A stretch of 64,000 nt of DNA from Acidobacteriota bacterium. Its GTDB lineage: Bacteria; Acidobacteriota; Terriglobia; Acidiferrales; UBA7541. Below are positions 36,101 to 47,698 of the stretch, piece by piece; positions within the stretch are counted from its first letter, which is position 1, and the number at the start of each line of letters is the position of its first letter. Below the pieces are notes generated by a model. That model was not told the origin of the DNA. It did not search any database and saw nothing but the letters and a program-made list of their open reading frames with translations. The translations under genes and the position numbers were made by a program. The DNA lies in the NCBI GenBank assembly GCA_013289665.1, contig JABCZN010000006.1, positions 124,001 through 188,000 on the forward strand, in the 5' to 3' direction.

Positions 36101-37901
36101 TCACCGCGTATCCTCTGATCGAGTTCAGCGCGATGGCACTCGGAGCCGGATTGCCGCCCCCGGCCAGCAGTGTGCAAGCGGGATACGCGCCAGACAGGTT
36201 TGTCGGCGGGGTCGCAATTGAAGGATCGACGCAAGAGGCCGACGAGGAGTTCGTGGGGTTCGGATTGAAACTTGCAAAGTTCGGCTGCACCGCCGTGTTC
36301 GCGGTCAGCGTACCAAACATCGGTGACGTACCTTGCTGGGTGGTATTGCTTTGTACAGTGACTTCATAAAGTCCGGGACTCGGCAATTGAAATCCCTGCA
36401 TCTGGCCCAAAAGCTGCCTGGGTCCTGAATTTGGGCTCAAAAGCACCGTGTTCCCATTGAAGCTCAATCTTGCCAGCGAGCCGGATACACCGTAATACCC
36501 CCCGTTGGTTGCAAATTGCAGCGAGGCCTGTCCGCTCGTCGGCTGGGGAATGCTGTCCGGTACAGCTGTTACCAGGCCGGGATTCGCTTTTATAATGTGG
36601 ATGGGGCATGCAATGGAATTTGTGGTGCCCGGGAACAACACGCAAGGCGGCGTTGCAGTCGGCGGCGGAGTACCCGGCAGATTTGCCACCAAGATCCAAG
36701 CTGGCTGCGTAGGATCAGGCTCCGGATCTCTCAACTGGTCGGCGAGCAAGCGCACACGGGTCAGGATCGACGCATCGCAAGTCACCGTCTTTGTTGCTCC
36801 CGCAGTGCCGGCAGTGGCTGGCGTGCAATACGCCAGGGTTATCGGAATTTCGAATACCTGGGTCGCGCTGTTCAGCGGCACCTGTGCGCCACTCGCCAGA
36901 TTGGCCGCCGAAGTGGGCCGAATAAAGAAAATCTGCGTGGTGTTCAGCAGATTGGACGCATTCAGAAATACATCCTGCAAAAGGCCGCCCGCCGCGATCG
37001 TGGTCGGGTAAAGGCTTGTGTAACTGACCGCGTTCGTCGAGGCATTCACCAGCGTGATCGTCGCAAACGTGGAGTGCGATTCGTCCGCCTGCGACCAGGC
37101 CACGACGTATACAGTTGTCGGAGACGCGCCACCCTTCGGAACTGTCTCGGAGGGGATGGCCATCGGCGCCGTATATTTCCCGTTCGAATCGATTGTCCCG
37201 CAACCCGGATTCGCGGCCGTCGGGCTGCTGACCGTGCAAGTGTCGGCCAGCGGGTTCGGTGTCTGATCGTTGAGGTTACTTGACGAGGTGTTTACCTGCA
37301 TGAGCAGATATTTCACGCCGACTGGCGGAGAATTCAGAAACGATACGTCGAAGTTAGCGGTTGCAGGTGTCGACAGACCCACCGGCACCGTTGCTGTCGT
37401 CGGTGATATGGATGCGCGAATTCCGCTATCCAGGCCGACCGTGGCCGTGGCTGTCTTCTTGTGGTCCGCGTCCGCTGTTGCGGTAAATGTCAACGTTAGG
37501 GCATACGGCTGGGGGAAGTTACTGAGCGTTGGCCCGGTGTATGTCAAAACGTTGGAGCCGTTCGCCGTGCTGATGATCCAGGTTCCGAACGATCCGGTCT
37601 CTGCGCCGGATAGGGTGCCCCCCGATGTGCACGGTCCGGTTGTCGCCTTCGGCGTGGGATTCGCAGTCGTGCTTGCGATCGTATATGAATACGTGCACGG
37701 CCAGGCTGTGACCGTGGTCGTCGTCGACCCGCTTACCGTCGCCGTGAACGTCTGCACCTGCCCCGTCAGCACCGTGACCGAACTCGGCGCCACCGTCACC
37801 GTCACCACGTTCACGCTGGAACTGCCGCACCCGGACATCACCATCGCCGCGGCCGCGGCGCATACCGCCAGGATCGAATTTCTTGTTGTTCGCCAACTCA
37901 T
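33123..37901 (-). CDS. Very large YVTN/NHL beta-propeller lipoprotein with Ig-like N-terminal domain
   Basis: 1592 residues from the ATG at 37901, which has GGGAG 9 bases upstream; earlier in-frame starts at 37934 and 37919 are less well placed. The signal peptide ends in a lipobox (VMSGCGSSS), so the protein is a lipoprotein. The first domain is Ig-like (VTVAPSSVTVLTGQVQTFTATVSG) and others of this kind follow. The middle and C-terminal parts have YVTN-type propeller repeats (PLGIGVIPRLGYAVVANSGD; PLGVTVDQDRGLALVANSGSNTLSSVDL). Cys pairs occur in places. It lies between bamA and skp on the same strand. Function unknown; binding or surface display is plausible. Ser/Thr/Pro/Gly content is high, as in other exposed proteins. 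Confidence 0.85.
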   Translation of the reverse strand: MSWRTTRNSILAVCAAAAAMVMSGCGSSSVNVVTVTVAPSSVTVLTGQVQTFTATVSGSTTTTVTAWPCTYSYTIASTTANPTPKATTGPCTSGGTLSGAETGSFGTWIISTANGSNVLTYTGPTLSNFPQPYALTLTFTATADADHKKTATATVGLDSGIRASISPTTATVPVGLSTPATANFDVSFLNSPPVGVKYLLMQVNTSSSNLNDQTPNPLADTCTVSSPTAANPGCGTIDSNGKYTAPMAIPSETVPKGGASPTTVYVVAWSQADESHSTFATITLVNASTNAVSYTSLYPTTIAAGGLLQDVFLNASNLLNTTQIFFIRPTSAANLASGAQVPLNSATQVFEIPITLAYCTPATAGTAGATKTVTCDASILTRVRLLADQLRDPEPDPTQPAWILVANLPGTPPPTATPPCVLFPGTTNSIACPIHIIKANPGLVTAVPDSIPQPTSGQASLQFATNGGYYGVSGSLARLSFNGNTVLLSPNSGPRQLLGQMQGFQLPSPGLYEVTVQSNTTQQGTSPMFGTLTANTAVQPNFASFNPNPTNSSSASCVDPSIATPPTNLSGAYPACTLLAGGGNPAPSAIALNSIRGYAVITEQGTGALQLVTLSPAGPSQSGPPVPIKAAVGGTQPAPTDIAIDNQLNVNGGDLAAIVSGSDSTLYLYSVTPGAPTPLAPVKSVSLDLRTLLGEPSATGLPTPYAVGVDTVTHLGVVAYTNTNIGFIVDVNPNLDGKDSRTCFLGGTAPCVVGPVSIVTGATPKVVMQPNVPLAYVTPGGGTGTTSVVDLLQQGKTAQIEPFVSGGTSGAVRTAGVTKIITSSPHGINPVLGGTVIISGITTSTAMSNFNGTFQILPGSVIDPFTFSYTQVGQPDDTESNPANMPGTVQYGVPYYSLGTSITVAGAAINPVTRTFGFSDYNASSGQIGFISTLDQTLTSLSLSAGSCNLCTPTPPGAPETGFRSVAFDPYTNVMIAYAPTANTSASQNGNKISLINPGGANLNGASNFPYRIIAATPTGQVGQGSYTPSGQTSAAPVFGPMAYDPITKYVFVANAGSNSLSYMSLDPTNAFQKAHILDLELPNPSCGDATNPQTCFGVPVIQPPLSTASPSHAPGPCSPSNPSNPCMPQSVQVGVTATVRILGQGFGTTSGALARLDGQVSNDCSKSPGTFCTTYVADSELDLTLPAAMLTGPHVFAVDVLSPGGAITNEVDLNVVGLLDIGNMTALGTNACTPTSSFPQGPEGVAVDSTRHIALISNYACNSVAVIAIDPSGYMTKNGTKVPFGTVLGSVTVGNQPLGIGVIPRLGYAVVANSGDTPNGTASIIDISTPESPQIVSWNVTSGTTTTPTNKVTVGILPLGVTVDQDRGLALVANSGSNTLSSVDLTPLLPTSPASGTGHVQGVPAVTPVALSGPPIAIAIDPNRAVAAVTNLQNSGTTSVSGGIDVVNLANVPPIKSSTASVSSVSASLTGIVYDPGDPNTTATTTTGLFYSTSTQANAIFSLNPDTGSVQTVRVGINPYSLGYNFQTGTLLTINSTSNSSSVVDVQNFTTRQTLGISSMSQFAIDVDNVTNTAVIVDQNNNRVVFLALPK

Positions 37902-37994
37902 GGATCGAATCTCCCTCATTGATTCACCGCCCAAACTTTCCGCGGGTCTTCTGAAGTCATCTCGCTAAATGAAACTCGTATTCCCGCCGCGCTC

Positions 37995-40900
37995 CTAGAA
38001 CGTGCGGCTCACCGTAAAGCGGAATGTCGTCTTCGGCTCAAAGTAGTTCAACCCCGAAGGCGCGAAAAGCGGCTGCACCGCCAGCACCACGGCCGGGCTG
38101 CAAATTGACTGCCAGTTGGTCAAATTATTCGGATCAATGGGCGTGATCGGATTGGTTTGTCCGCTGGCGATGCACTGCCGCGAAAGGTTGACCCCGTTGA
38201 TCTGCGCGTTCGGCGCGTACAAAGTCTGGTGGATGCGCAGCGGATTGTACGAGTAATAAAGCCGGAAGGGCGCCTGCACGATCGGCAAGTTCACGATGAA
38301 TTCAATACCCGCGGAATCCCGCAGCTTGAAGTTCGTTCCCGGGGCGAGCTGCAGTTGCGACTGCTGGTTGGCCAGCGGGAACATCTGATTGATGTTCTCA
38401 ATGCCCGCGGGGGACAGCTGCAATCCCCCCTTGCGCAGGGTCCCAACGGTGCCGATATCGTTGAACAGCGACATCGCCACCGGCCCGGCGATCGGGATGC
38501 GGTACTCGAGATTCATTACTCCTTGCGTGTCGCCGCCAGGGAAAGTGATCGTCTTCAGCAGCACCGGCACGTTAAGCGCTCTTCCCGACACGGAAATGGA
38601 CTCGTTAACGGTGTTCGGGATGTAGGTCACGGGCGAAACCGCGCGAATGTCGAACCCGCGCAAATCATTTTCCCCGCCCAGGTAGAACCGGCTGTAAGGC
38701 GGTATTTCCTTCCCGCCATACCCGGTCGTAAACCCTCCGAGGAATCTTATCCCGACCGCGTTGCGCCGGTGATTCACTGGATGGAAATACTTGAACTCGC
38801 CGGTGTTGGTAATGGTGTTCACGTTGCCGCCGATCGGCCCGCCCGTGAACGAGAGCGAATAGAAATAGCTTTTGCCGTGGGTCGCGTTGATGGGGTTGTC
38901 GATGGTGTTGTAGCTGATCGTTCCCGTTACCGTGCTGGCGATGATCCCGTTCAGCGCGCTGGGGCCAGCGAGACTGCTAAATTGCAATGCCTCGAACAAA
39001 AGCGCCGACGACTGGTTGAAAGTGGAAATATTGGTGCGGGTGAGGCCGTAGGTCAAGCCCACGCGCGTGAACACGTGCTTTTTCAGCGCGTAGTTCGCAA
39101 AGGTCGTGAATCCCGTGCTGTTCTGGTTGTAATCCTGGATGAACTGCGGGTTGATGCTGACCTGTTGCCCGGTCAATTGCGCCGCCTGCTGCGCCTGGTT
39201 GAATTTGTACAGCGTCGAAAATACCGTGAAGCCGCTGCTGATCGGCCGGTCGAACAGATATGGTTCGGTGAACCCGAACATCAAATTCCGCTGGTATTGC
39301 CCGATCTGCGCGGAAAGAGTCAGCGTTTCTCCAAGTCCCAAAAAGTTGTTCGTCTGGTAGGTCAGCCCGATGAATCCGCCGGCCAGCCCGCTGACGCCGC
39401 CCTGCAACCCGATCGACTGTTTGCCTTTTTCATGCAGCTTCAGCAACAGGTCCACCGTTCCCTGCTTCTGGTTGCGCTTGATTTCGACAGCCTTGTCGGG
39501 ATCCAGCTTGTCGAAATAGTCCAGCTGGTTGATGCGCAGGACGCTCAACTCCCAGGCACGCTTGTTGAAGAGCTGCCCTTCGTCAATCAGCAGTTGCCGC
39601 CGGATCACCTTGTCGCGCGTGGTGGTGTTGCCGCTGAAATCGATGCGCCGCACGAAATACTGCTTGCCTTCATCGAATTTCATCGTCACGTCAATCCGCT
39701 TGGCCGCTTCGTCAATATCGGTTTCCGGCGTGGGCACGAAATCGATAAACCCGTATTGCCCGTAAATCTTCGTGTAGTCTTCGAGCGCCTTGCGGATCTT
39801 CGCGGTGGAAAACACATCGCCCTGCTTCAGCGGGAAGGCACCCTTCAGGGCCTCAACCTTCAGCGAGAGCGCCTTGTCCGGGTCGCTGCTGGCGATTCGC
39901 AACGTTCCCATCGTGTACTTGTTGCCTTCTTCGATGGGGATGGTGATGTTCACGGCTTTCCCACTCGTGCGTCCCATCACGACGGGAACGCCCCAGCGCC
40001 AGCCCGTGGTGTCAATGTTTTCCAGGATCGGGTCTTTCACCAGCACCTTGAAATATCCGTTGTCCTGGTAGAGGCCACGAATCCCGACTTCGATGTCTTC
40101 GATCAGCTTGTCGTGGTCGTAGGTCTTCGACATCACGTTGATTTCCGTGATCTTCAGCGGAATCGAATAGGGCCGGTCGTTATGCATTGCGCGGATCAGC
40201 TTCCGCCGGCTGAACGCATGGTTCCCGGTGAACTGGATCTGGCCCACCTTGACCTTCGGCCCTTCCTCGATCTTGAACACCAGGATGACCGCGTTGCTCG
40301 ACGCAATCCGTTCATACTGCGGTGTCACCGTCGCAAATTGCCGCCCGTGCTCGCCCAGGAGGTCTTTGAGGACCACCTCTGCTTTTTTGATGCGGGTTGG
40401 GTCAAACTGGCTTTCCACCGTCAAGCCCACTTTTTTCTCTTTAAAGCGGTCCAGAATGTCGGACTCCGAAATCGAGTGAATTCCGTCGTAGCGGATGCGC
40501 CGGATCACCGGCCGTTCCGTCACCTCAAACACAATCACTTTTCCACTTGGCTTCGCGGGCGATTCTTCCACGCGCAATTTCACGTCTTCAAAAAACTGCG
40601 TGTTCCACAGCGCCTGGAAATCGCGCCGCAGCGTCTCTTCGTTGTAAGGATCTCCGTCGCGGCTGAAGATACGGGCCTTCAGCGTGTCCGTCCGGATGCG
40701 CCGGTTCCCAGTGAACTCGATCCGGTCAATCACAAAGTTGCCGCCGGTTTGCGCGTCCGCGCCGGCTTCCCCCGCCGTGAAATCGTCAATTTTTTCGGTC
40801 AGAGAATTTACATCCAGGTTGGCGTGAAACAGGTAATGCTCGTGCCCTCCGCCGGCTTTTGCTTCTAACCTTGCGTCCCCGGCGCGAATCAAACCAGGAG

Positions 40901-41012
40901 CAAGAACCGGCAGCAACGCAAGAAGAAGTAGGGATCGCCAGGAGATACCTGCTCGCTCAGAACGCGCCAAGTTCATCCCCGAGAACACACAGACTTTCCG
41001 TTTAGCGGCCAT
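37995..41012 (-). CDS. bamA: Outer membrane protein assembly factor BamA
   Basis: 1005 residues from the ATG at 41012 (an ATG at 40976 would give a shorter, more typical signal peptide SLLLLALLPVLAPGLIRAG). Five POTRA domains span roughly 80-500, with the usual GNRRIRTDTLKARIF, RIRYDGIHSISESDIL and FSGNTTTRDKVIRRQLLIDEGQLFN. The Omp85 16-strand barrel fills the rest and contains GGENDLRGFDIRAVSP, the conserved L6 (V)RGF/Y element, and ends in a terminal aromatic (FRFTVSRTF). It inserts beta-barrel proteins into the outer membrane. Barrel loops are longer than in Escherichia coli BamA (810 residues). It lies 140 bases after clpC. Confidence 0.95.
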   Translation of the reverse strand: MAAKRKVCVFSGMNLARSERAGISWRSLLLLALLPVLAPGLIRAGDARLEAKAGGGHEHYLFHANLDVNSLTEKIDDFTAGEAGADAQTGGNFVIDRIEFTGNRRIRTDTLKARIFSRDGDPYNEETLRRDFQALWNTQFFEDVKLRVEESPAKPSGKVIVFEVTERPVIRRIRYDGIHSISESDILDRFKEKKVGLTVESQFDPTRIKKAEVVLKDLLGEHGRQFATVTPQYERIASSNAVILVFKIEEGPKVKVGQIQFTGNHAFSRRKLIRAMHNDRPYSIPLKITEINVMSKTYDHDKLIEDIEVGIRGLYQDNGYFKVLVKDPILENIDTTGWRWGVPVVMGRTSGKAVNITIPIEEGNKYTMGTLRIASSDPDKALSLKVEALKGAFPLKQGDVFSTAKIRKALEDYTKIYGQYGFIDFVPTPETDIDEAAKRIDVTMKFDEGKQYFVRRIDFSGNTTTRDKVIRRQLLIDEGQLFNKRAWELSVLRINQLDYFDKLDPDKAVEIKRNQKQGTVDLLLKLHEKGKQSIGLQGGVSGLAGGFIGLTYQTNNFLGLGETLTLSAQIGQYQRNLMFGFTEPYLFDRPISSGFTVFSTLYKFNQAQQAAQLTGQQVSINPQFIQDYNQNSTGFTTFANYALKKHVFTRVGLTYGLTRTNISTFNQSSALLFEALQFSSLAGPSALNGIIASTVTGTISYNTIDNPINATHGKSYFYSLSFTGGPIGGNVNTITNTGEFKYFHPVNHRRNAVGIRFLGGFTTGYGGKEIPPYSRFYLGGENDLRGFDIRAVSPVTYIPNTVNESISVSGRALNVPVLLKTITFPGGDTQGVMNLEYRIPIAGPVAMSLFNDIGTVGTLRKGGLQLSPAGIENINQMFPLANQQSQLQLAPGTNFKLRDSAGIEFIVNLPIVQAPFRLYYSYNPLRIHQTLYAPNAQINGVNLSRQCIASGQTNPITPIDPNNLTNWQSICSPAVVLAVQPLFAPSGLNYFEPKTTFRFTVSRTF

Positions 41013-41151
41013 TGAGAATCTCAAGGCCGCGCCCCCAAACTCAAGATGTTATTCTCCCGCCAGGCCCGGTGGGGCTGGTCGCGCATACCACGCGGGGCGG
41101 TTTCCACTCCGGCTAAACCGCTTCGCGTTCGTACGTGTTGCGTCAGATTCG

Positions 41152-43578
<2,427 letters not shown>

Positions 43579-43580
43579 GA

Positions 43581-44342
43581 TTAGCTCGCTTCTCCCCCTG
43601 GGGTCCCCGTCGCCTCGGCTCTCACCGAGCGAGTCCGCAGAACGCCATGTTCCAGTCCCACCACGCGGTCACATCGTGCCGCCAGCGCCAGGTTGTGCGT
43701 CGCTATTAACGACGTCAGGCGATGCGTGCGATGCAACCGCTCGAGCAACTCGAACACGGCCCAAGCATTCTGCTCGTCCAGATCTCCGGTCGGTTCATCC
43801 GCCAGCAGCACGCGCGGCCCTGTGACGAGCGCCCGGGCAATCGCAACACGCTGCTGTTCCCCGCCCGAAAGTTCTCCTGCACGGTGATGGGCCCGGTCCT
43901 CGAGCCCAACTTCCGCCAGCCATTTCCGCGCCGTTTCAAGCGCCGCCGGCTGTGGCTCTCCGCGCACCAGCAGCGGCATCGCTACGTTCTCTGCTGCCGT
44001 AAAATCCGGCAGCAGTTGATGCCTTTGCCAGAGAAACCCCACGACTCGATTGCGAAATTGCGCCAGAGCCGCGTCTTCATTCGTTTCAATCGCTTTGTTT
44101 CGAAAGTATACTGTACCGCTCGTTGGAGTGTCTAGCGCGCCGAGCAGATGCAGCAACGTGCTTTTCCCCGCTCCTGATGGCGCAACGATGGCGACCATCT
44201 CTCCTTCGCGCAATTCCAGGTTTGCATCGGTCAGGACTTCCAGTTTTCTGTCGCCTGCTCCGAAATGCTTCCGCAAGCTGCGGGATTCCAGCACCACATC
44301 GCCATGCGGGACTTCTCCGGCAGCTCTGGGCAAGCTCATCAA
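43581..44342 (-). CDS. lolD: Lipoprotein-release ABC transporter ATPase LolD
   Basis: 253 residues. Walker A is APSGAGKSTLLHLLGALDTPTSG, the signature is LSGGEQQRVAIARAL, and Walker B is RVLLADEPTGDLD; the switch His is in ATHNLALA. The LolD/MacB subgroup is shown by the LGALDxPTSG block after Walker A. With LolC/E it extracts lipoproteins from the inner membrane, consistent with the large lipoprotein encoded nearby. It lies 363 bases after the permease gene instead of overlapping it, which is unusual. Confidence 0.9.
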   Translation of the reverse strand: MMSLPRAAGEVPHGDVVLESRSLRKHFGAGDRKLEVLTDANLELREGEMVAIVAPSGAGKSTLLHLLGALDTPTSGTVYFRNKAIETNEDAALAQFRNRVVGFLWQRHQLLPDFTAAENVAMPLLVRGEPQPAALETARKWLAEVGLEDRAHHRAGELSGGEQQRVAIARALVTGPRVLLADEPTGDLDEQNAWAVFELLERLHRTHRLTSLIATHNLALAARCDRVVGLEHGVLRTRSVRAEATGTPGGEAS

Positions 44343-44705
44343 TGGGATACTCCGTCGGCGCGGGCCCTGCGGCAGGGGTTTGCCTCATGCCACAAACCGG
44401 CAGGCATACAGATAAGATGCGGCCGGTGGGCTCGGGAGCACCTGAGCCGGCCACCAATCGTTTGCGCATCCTTGCCCAACAAATTTCCCATTTCCTTCCC
44501 CAAGCTGCTCCTGCCGGTAGAGCGAGAAACTGTTCGAAATTGGGACATTTCTAATTGTCTGTGTTTCAATACTTTACGGTAGGCCTTGCGGCCGGAACAC
44601 AACTCCGGCACCGTGGCGGGTCCAGCCTCCCAAGTATCGTCTCCTCTAGGAGCAAATCGAGCGCCATAACCTTCCCGCCCTTGTCCAGGCAGCCTCTCCC
44701 GGGCT
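44343..44705. other. Gap between lolC and lolD without a recognisable gene
   Basis: No frame here reads like a protein on either strand. The gap contains an imperfect palindrome (GGCCGGTGGGCTC near 44422 with GAGCCGGCC near 44447) and little else. It may be a decayed segment or a long leader with a second promoter for lolD-clpC, but I see no good -35/-10 pair. Confidence 0.4.
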
Positions 44706-45932
44706 TCATTCAAACCGCAAGATCTCCACTGGCAGCAGCCGTGCCGCTTCCCGCGCCGGCAACAGTGTCGCCACGATCGCGATGCCCATCGCAACAAGCG
44801 CAATCCACAAGCCGTCAAGAAAACTGGGGTGGAATGGCACATACGGCACCGCGTAGACCTGCGGATCGAGCGGAATCAACTGGTAGGTTCCGGCAATCCA
44901 GGCGAACGCATACCCGAAAACCAGTCCGAGCAGCGTGCCCGATGCCCCGATTGCCAGTCCCTGCAAAAGAAAAATCCGCCGGATCTGTTCACGCCGTGCT
45001 CCGATTGAAAGCAACACCGCAATGTCGCGCGCTTTATCCGTCACCGTCATGGAAAGAACCACCAGAACGTTCAGTCCAGCCACAAACGTGATGAGCCCGA
45101 TGAAGATCGCCGTCACCAATTTCTCCAGCTTCAGCGCCCGGAACAACGCCTTGTTCTGTTCCATCCAGGTGGCGGCGGAAAATCCCTGCCCCGCGGCTTG
45201 TTCCACCGCCGGGGCAATCTGTGCCGCCATTTCCGGCCGCATCAGCCGGAATTCCAGCACGTTCACAATATCCCCCGCGCCCGCCAGCGACTGCGCCGCC
45301 GCTAGGGAGACGAAGCACCAATTTTCGTCATAGTCGTAAAATCCGGATTCGAATACGCCCGCCACGCGGAACCTTCTTGTCCGCGGCATCAATCCAAATG
45401 GCGTCAGCCGCCCCTGCGGGCTCGTCAGCGTAACGTAATCTCCCGGCCGCAATCTCCACTCGTCCGAGAGTTGCTTGCCGACGATCAATCCATCAATGCC
45501 ATCCGCATCGGTTGAAAAATCCAGTTGTCCAGAAGTCAGCTTCTGCAGCGCCTCATCGCTCTTCTTCTCGCGCTCGACGTCAATCCCCTTCGTCACCACC
45601 CCCCGTGCCTCCCCGCCAAACGACAGCAGCACCGTCTCGTAGATCGCCGGAGTAACCGAGCGCACACCGGCCATCCGCTCGAACTTATCCGATAGCGCCT
45701 GATAGTTTGAAATTCCGCCGGAGCCCGGCCGGGTAAGGGAAATATGGGCGGTCACTCCGAGCAAACGGTCCTGCAGGGTTTCGCGGAAGCCGCTGTTCAT
45801 CGCCAGAGCGATCACCAGCGTGGCCACGCCGGCCGCCACTCCGATGACCGAAAACAGCGTGATCAATCGCAGGATCGCCGGGCGATGGGGCGACCTGAGG
45901 TAACGCCGCGCCACAAACCATTCGAAGCTCAT
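44706..45932 (-). CDS. lolC: Lipoprotein-release ABC transporter permease (LolC/LolE family)
   Basis: 408 residues. It begins MSFEWFVARRYLRSPHR, the LolC/LolE opening, then TM1 (LITLFSVIGVAAGVATLVIALAMNSGFRETLQDRLLG). The periplasmic domain spans ~50-260, and three C-terminal TM helices carry the coupling sequence DKARDIAVLLSIGARREQIRRIF. A single permease gene suggests a LolF-like homodimer (LolF2D2), as in many non-enterobacteria. It starts 16 bases after lysS ends on the same strand. Confidence 0.9.
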   Translation of the reverse strand: MSFEWFVARRYLRSPHRPAILRLITLFSVIGVAAGVATLVIALAMNSGFRETLQDRLLGVTAHISLTRPGSGGISNYQALSDKFERMAGVRSVTPAIYETVLLSFGGEARGVVTKGIDVEREKKSDEALQKLTSGQLDFSTDADGIDGLIVGKQLSDEWRLRPGDYVTLTSPQGRLTPFGLMPRTRRFRVAGVFESGFYDYDENWCFVSLAAAQSLAGAGDIVNVLEFRLMRPEMAAQIAPAVEQAAGQGFSAATWMEQNKALFRALKLEKLVTAIFIGLITFVAGLNVLVVLSMTVTDKARDIAVLLSIGARREQIRRIFLLQGLAIGASGTLLGLVFGYAFAWIAGTYQLIPLDPQVYAVPYVPFHPSFLDGLWIALVAMGIAIVATLLPAREAARLLPVEILRFE

Positions 45933-45947
45933 GGCGCGCGGTATCCT

Positions 45948-47513
45948 TTACGCCTTCCCGGCTGCCTGCGCCGGCGGCTCTTCGTGTGAATTTCCTTCCG
46001 GACGTAGCAGCGGGAATAAAATTACATCGCGGATCGAATGCGAATCGGTCAAAAGCATGGTCAGGCGGTCAATGCCGATCCCCTCGCCCGCCGTTGGCGG
46101 CAGGCCGTGGCACAGCGCGCGCACGTAATCCGCGTCCAGTTGCTTTGGCACTTCATCGCCGCCCTGCGCGATCTGGGCCAGGAATCGCCGCTCCTGCTCA
46201 GCGGGGTCGTTCAATTCCGAAAAGCCGTTGGCGATCTCCATCCCGGCCACGTAAATTTCAAATCGCTCGGTCAGGCTGGGATCATCCGGCTTCTGCTTGG
46301 ACAGGGGTGAGATCTCCGTCGGAAAATCATAGAGAATTGTCGGCTGGACCAGTTTGTCTTCCGCGACTGTTTCAAACAGCAACCCGGTCCATTCCCCGTC
46401 GGCAAGATTTCCCTTCGCCGCGGCATACGGCGCCTGATTGGCCTTCGCCCAGCTGTTATAGCGCTCCGTCGCCCGCTGGGCGCCGCCCGGTGCCGCCAAT
46501 TCCTCTAAGGCCGGCGCCGCGCCTGCTGCCGCCGGCCAATACTTCACAATCGCCTCTCGCATCGTTAACCGCTGCATCCTGCTGAAATCGAGCGCCACCT
46601 CGCCGAACTTTACGGTCGTCGAACCGGTAATCGCCTCGGCCATTTGCGCGAAAAGTTGCTCGTTGAGGTCCATCAAGTCGCGGTAGTTGCTGTACGCTTC
46701 GTAAAACTCCAGCATCGTGAATTCCGGATTGTGCTGCGTCGAAATTCCCTCGTTCCGGAAGTTCCGGTTGATTTCATACACCCGGTCAAACCCGCCCACC
46801 GTCAGCCGCTTCAGGTAAAGTTCCGGCGCAATCCGCAAATAGAGGTCAATGTCCAGCGTGTTGTGGTGGGTCACAAACGGCCGGGCCGTCGCTCCTCCGG
46901 CGATCGGATGCATCATCGGCGTTTCCACCTCGATGTACCCGCGCGCGTCAAAAAACTTCCGCAACTCCCGCACAATCCGAGCTCGTGTTTCAAAAATTTC
47001 CCGCGACTTTTCCGTCGCAATCAAATCCAGATACCGCATCCGGTAGCGCAGTTCGATATCGGCAAGTCCATGCCACTTCTCCGGCAGGGGCAGCAGTGCC
47101 TTCGACAAGAAAAACAGTTCCTCCACCCACACCGACAGTTCGCCGGTCTTGGTCAGAAACATATGCCCGCGCACCCCGATGTGGTCGCCCAAATCCAGCA
47201 ATTGAAAAAGTTGAAATCCCCGCTCTCCCACCACGTCTTTCTTCACGTAAATCTGAACCCGTTTCCCGCCGCCCTGCAAATGGGCAAACCCCGCCTTGCC
47301 CATCAGCCGGTAGGAAACGATCCGCCCGGCCACGCGCACCTCTCGCTTGGCCGCTTCCAAATCCGCGGCCTTGGCCAATCCGTACTCCCGGACCAAATCC
47401 GCCGCCGTGTGACTCCAGCGGAACTCCCGTGGAAATGCTTCAAATCCAAGAGCTTGGATCTGCCCGAGCTTCTTCTGGCGCTGTTCAAACTGGTCACGCG
47501 GTTCGAATTGCAA
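45948..47513 (-). CDS. lysS: Lysyl-tRNA synthetase, class II
   Basis: 521 residues from a TTG at 47513; GAGGG precedes it by 9 bases and no ATG lies nearby in frame. An OB-fold anticodon-binding domain (VAGRIVSYRLMGKAGFAHLQ) is followed by the class II catalytic core: motif 1 around MMHPIAGGATARPF, motif 2 FRNEGISTQHNPEFTMLEFYEAYS, and motif 3 GEGIGIDRLTMLLTDSHSIRDVILFP. The enzyme charges tRNA-Lys. It is the first gene of a run that continues into lolC. Confidence 0.95.
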   Translation of the reverse strand: MQFEPRDQFEQRQKKLGQIQALGFEAFPREFRWSHTAADLVREYGLAKAADLEAAKREVRVAGRIVSYRLMGKAGFAHLQGGGKRVQIYVKKDVVGERGFQLFQLLDLGDHIGVRGHMFLTKTGELSVWVEELFFLSKALLPLPEKWHGLADIELRYRMRYLDLIATEKSREIFETRARIVRELRKFFDARGYIEVETPMMHPIAGGATARPFVTHHNTLDIDLYLRIAPELYLKRLTVGGFDRVYEINRNFRNEGISTQHNPEFTMLEFYEAYSNYRDLMDLNEQLFAQMAEAITGSTTVKFGEVALDFSRMQRLTMREAIVKYWPAAAGAAPALEELAAPGGAQRATERYNSWAKANQAPYAAAKGNLADGEWTGLLFETVAEDKLVQPTILYDFPTEISPLSKQKPDDPSLTERFEIYVAGMEIANGFSELNDPAEQERRFLAQIAQGGDEVPKQLDADYVRALCHGLPPTAGEGIGIDRLTMLLTDSHSIRDVILFPLLRPEGNSHEEPPAQAAGKA

Positions 47514-47698
47514 GTGGCGATTCCCTCTCTGGCGGCTCTAGGAGGAGTATAAAGGCGGCTGGTTCAGAAGGGCAAGGAACGCGCTCGTTTCCTTCCCGCG
47601 CTCCATTCCCATTTTGGTACACAAAATTAAATATTATCGATTCTTAAAAGTTTTGTTATACTCGCAAACCTCTTCGACTCGTCGCGCGGAGGTCTACA

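Noticed and set aside
38157-40868. 903-codon plus-strand frame opposite bamA
   Set aside because: Antisense shadow; the composition is Arg/His/Gln-rich and the BamA frame has POTRA and barrel motifs.
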